A DNA stretch of 23,502 nucleotides from Prolixibacteraceae bacterium (GTDB taxonomy: Bacteria > Bacteroidota > Bacteroidia > Bacteroidales > Prolixibacteraceae). The notes beneath the pieces were generated by a model, which was given only the letters and a program-made list of their open reading frames with translations, ran no database searches and had not been told where the DNA came from. This document shows, one piece after another, positions 22,317-23,502 of the stretch. The translations under genes were made by a program, and so were the position numbers. Every line of letters begins with the position of its first letter. The stretch's first letter is position 1. Where the stretch lies: NCBI GenBank assembly GCA_016930735.1, contig JAFGGF010000034.1, positions 1 to 23,502 on the forward strand, given 5' to 3'.

Positions 22317-22808
22317 ATGAATTACAGGAAGTTAGTTTTTTTGTTTGGAATGATAATTATTTTCAGTTCAGCAAGTATCGCCCAATCCTATAAATATATT
22401 GGAGCAGACAAATGCAAAATGTGCCATAACAAAGCTGACAAGGGTGCTCAATATGATAAATGGGCTGCCGGACCTCATGCAAAAGCAATGGAATCATTAA
22501 GTGCTGATGAGCAAAAAAATCCTAAATGTTTAAAATGCCATTCAACTGCAGCAAGTGTTGATCAAAGTATGGTAGCAACTATTAAAGTTGAAGAGGGTGT
22601 CTCTTGTGAATCATGCCATGGACCTGGTAGTATTTACAAATCAGCTACAATTATGAAAAACCAGCAACTTGCACTCACTAAAGGGATGATCTTACCTGAA
22701 GAAGCGGTGTGCAAGAAATGTCATAACGAAGAAAGCCCGACTTTTAAAGGATTTGATTACAAAGAATATTCGGCAAAAATAGCCCATCCTGACCCAACAT
22801 TGAATTAA
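22317..22808 (+). CDS. Periplasmic tetraheme cytochrome (c554-like)
   Basis: A 163-residue protein with a signal peptide (residues 1-23, ending SIAQ). Four CXXCH sites start at Cys33, 71, 97 and 132. The pattern of YIGADKCKMCHNKADKGAQYDKWAAGPHAKAMESL, then KCLKCHSTA, VSCESCHGPGS and CKKCHNE, is that of the cytochrome c554 family (read here in short pieces), small periplasmic electron carriers first known from nitrifiers but widespread in anaerobic respirers. It has its own promoter candidate and a very strong terminator. A role as soluble carrier between the inner-membrane cytochromes and downstream partners is inferred from position. Confidence 0.88.
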   Translation: MNYRKLVFLFGMIIIFSSASIAQSYKYIGADKCKMCHNKADKGAQYDKWAAGPHAKAMESLSADEQKNPKCLKCHSTAASVDQSMVATIKVEEGVSCESCHGPGSIYKSATIMKNQQLALTKGMILPEEAVCKKCHNEESPTFKGFDYKEYSAKIAHPDPTLN

Positions 22809-22834
22809 CAGGATTATATTCATTTTATAATAAT

Positions 22835-22869
22835 AAAATTCCTTTGCTTTTATAAAGCAAAGGAGTTTT
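22835..22869. terminator. Strong terminator after the tetraheme gene
   Basis: A 16-bp stem pairs 22835-22850 with 22854-22869, with one G-T wobble (22839 with 22865) and a 3-nt loop. The T-rich stretch TTTTAGTTTTT covers the right end of the stem and beyond. An A/T-rich base on both sides makes it potentially bidirectional. Confidence 0.85.
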
Positions 22870-22925
22870 AGTTTTTAGACAGATTTTAAAACTCCGCACT
22901 TTTTTATTCCGCTGAATAATCTTTC

Positions 22926-22933
22926 TAATTTTG
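22926..22933 (+). promoter_or_regulatory. Promoter -7 element for the cytochrome c maturation gene
   Basis: TAATTTTG matches TAnnTTTG exactly. TTTA at 22903-22906, 19 bp upstream, may serve as the -33 element. The start codon is 57 bp downstream. Confidence 0.5.
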
Positions 22934-22990
22934 TCACCATGAAAAACTCCCGGTTTTTGGGGTAGCATTTAAAAACAAAATATTTAACAA

Positions 22991-23502
22991 ATGAAAAAAC
23001 TTATATCTTTTTTATTTTCAATGTTTTTTACCGGGTTGTTGCTGATATTTTTTGCAATAGCCATAGGATATGCAACTTTTGTAGAAAATGACTACGGAAC
23101 ATTAACCGCGAAAATTTTAATTTATAACTCATGGTGGTTCGAAGTATTACTATTTGTAATTATCATTAACCTCACAGGAAGTATTTTTGTAAATAAACTG
23201 ATTACAAAAAAGAAATGGACGATATTTCTTTTTCATGTGGCTTTTATAGTGATTTTAGCAGGAGCAGCCCTAACCAGATACTTTGGTTTTGAAGGGACAA
23301 TGCACATCCGCGAGGGCAAATCTTCAAATTCAATTATATCGACAGCAACCTTTATAAAGATTACCGCTACCGCCAACGGGCAAAGCGAAACCATCGAAAA
23401 AGAAGTAAAATTTACAGGTTATACAGGGAACCGTTTCTCTGAAAAACTGGAAGTTGGTGGTAAATCAATCCATATTAAAAACATCCAGTTTATGCCTTCT
23501 GC
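22991..23502 (+). CDS. ResB/CcsB-like cytochrome c biogenesis protein, 5' part
   Basis: An open frame starts at ATG 22991 and runs off the window after 170 codons. The visible part begins MKKLISFLFSMFFTGLLLIFF and has membrane segments at about residues 5-28, 52-70 and 80-99. Signature stretches are ATFVENDYGT, the WWFEVLLFVIIINLTGSIF helix, WTIFLFHVAFIVILAGAALTRYFGFEG and then HIREGKSS, which opens a periplasmic domain. This is the ResB/CcsB part of system II cytochrome c maturation, the machinery that attaches heme to CXXCH. In Bacteroidota it is often fused to or followed by CcsA, and the missing 3' part should show this. Its position directly after 44 predicted c-heme sites makes sense. 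Confidence 0.85.
   Translation, partial: MKKLISFLFSMFFTGLLLIFFAIAIGYATFVENDYGTLTAKILIYNSWWFEVLLFVIIINLTGSIFVNKLITKKKWTIFLFHVAFIVILAGAALTRYFGFEGTMHIREGKSSNSIISTATFIKITATANGQSETIEKEVKFTGYTGNRFSEKLEVGGKSIHIKNIQFMPS

Noticed and set aside
22939..22965. Eight-codon mini-frame (ATG to TAG) after the -7 element of the ResB-like gene, considered as a leader peptide
   Set aside because: No amino acid is enriched and no terminator or alternative hairpin lies between it and the ATG at 22991, so nothing supports attenuation.

Overview
The window is AT-rich and reads as the chromosome of a member of the Bacteroidota. The protein families have a Bacteroidota flavour (bifunctional hisB, long-form hisG, a DUF5777-type barrel, a ResB-like maturation protein). 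Start codons mostly lack a Shine-Dalgarno sequence and follow A-rich stretches. Several promoters fit the phylum pattern TTTG-N19/21-TAnnTTTG. All genes lie on the plus strand. No tRNA, rRNA, CRISPR array, insertion sequence or phage gene was found.

Region 1 (1-3977) is housekeeping: the 3' part of murA, an exported thioredoxin-like protein, the grpE-dnaJ chaperone pair and a small secreted protein of unknown function.

Region 2 (about 4040-12323) is a histidine-centred operon. It opens with a promoter, a 20-residue leader peptide with His at codons 7, 10 and 11, and mutually exclusive antiterminator and terminator helices. This is a complete candidate histidine attenuator. It is followed by hisG, an EamA transporter, hisD, hisC, hisB, purU, an exported thioredoxin-like protein, hisH and argB, packed 1 to 25 bp apart. 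hisA, hisF and hisIE are not in the window; argB follows hisH instead.

Region 3 (12497-23502) is a respiratory island. It starts with a CRP/FNR-family regulator whose cysteine pattern suggests an iron-sulfur cluster. A perfect 16-bp palindrome, FNR-box-like, follows directly. Then come a hexaheme lipoprotein with a collagen-like stalk, a monoheme lipoprotein and a DUF5777-like outer-membrane barrel. After these come a heptaheme cytochrome with its own cytochrome b partner, a 947-residue fusion of 19 c-heme sites to a cytochrome b domain, a NapC/NirT-type heptaheme protein with an odd CX3CH first heme site, and a tetraheme c554-like protein. The window ends inside a ResB/CcsB-type cytochrome c maturation gene. 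I count 44 predicted c-type heme sites (43 CXXCH plus one CX3CH) in 9.4 kb.

My working interpretation is that an oxygen- or redox-responsive regulator controls a cytochrome island that moves electrons from menaquinol across the inner membrane, through the periplasm and perhaps across the outer membrane. The layout recalls the inner-membrane gate cytochromes of metal-reducing Geobacter (CbcL, ImcH) plus an outer-membrane conduit. The terminal acceptor cannot be told from the sequence, and no terminal reductase of a recognised type is inside the window.
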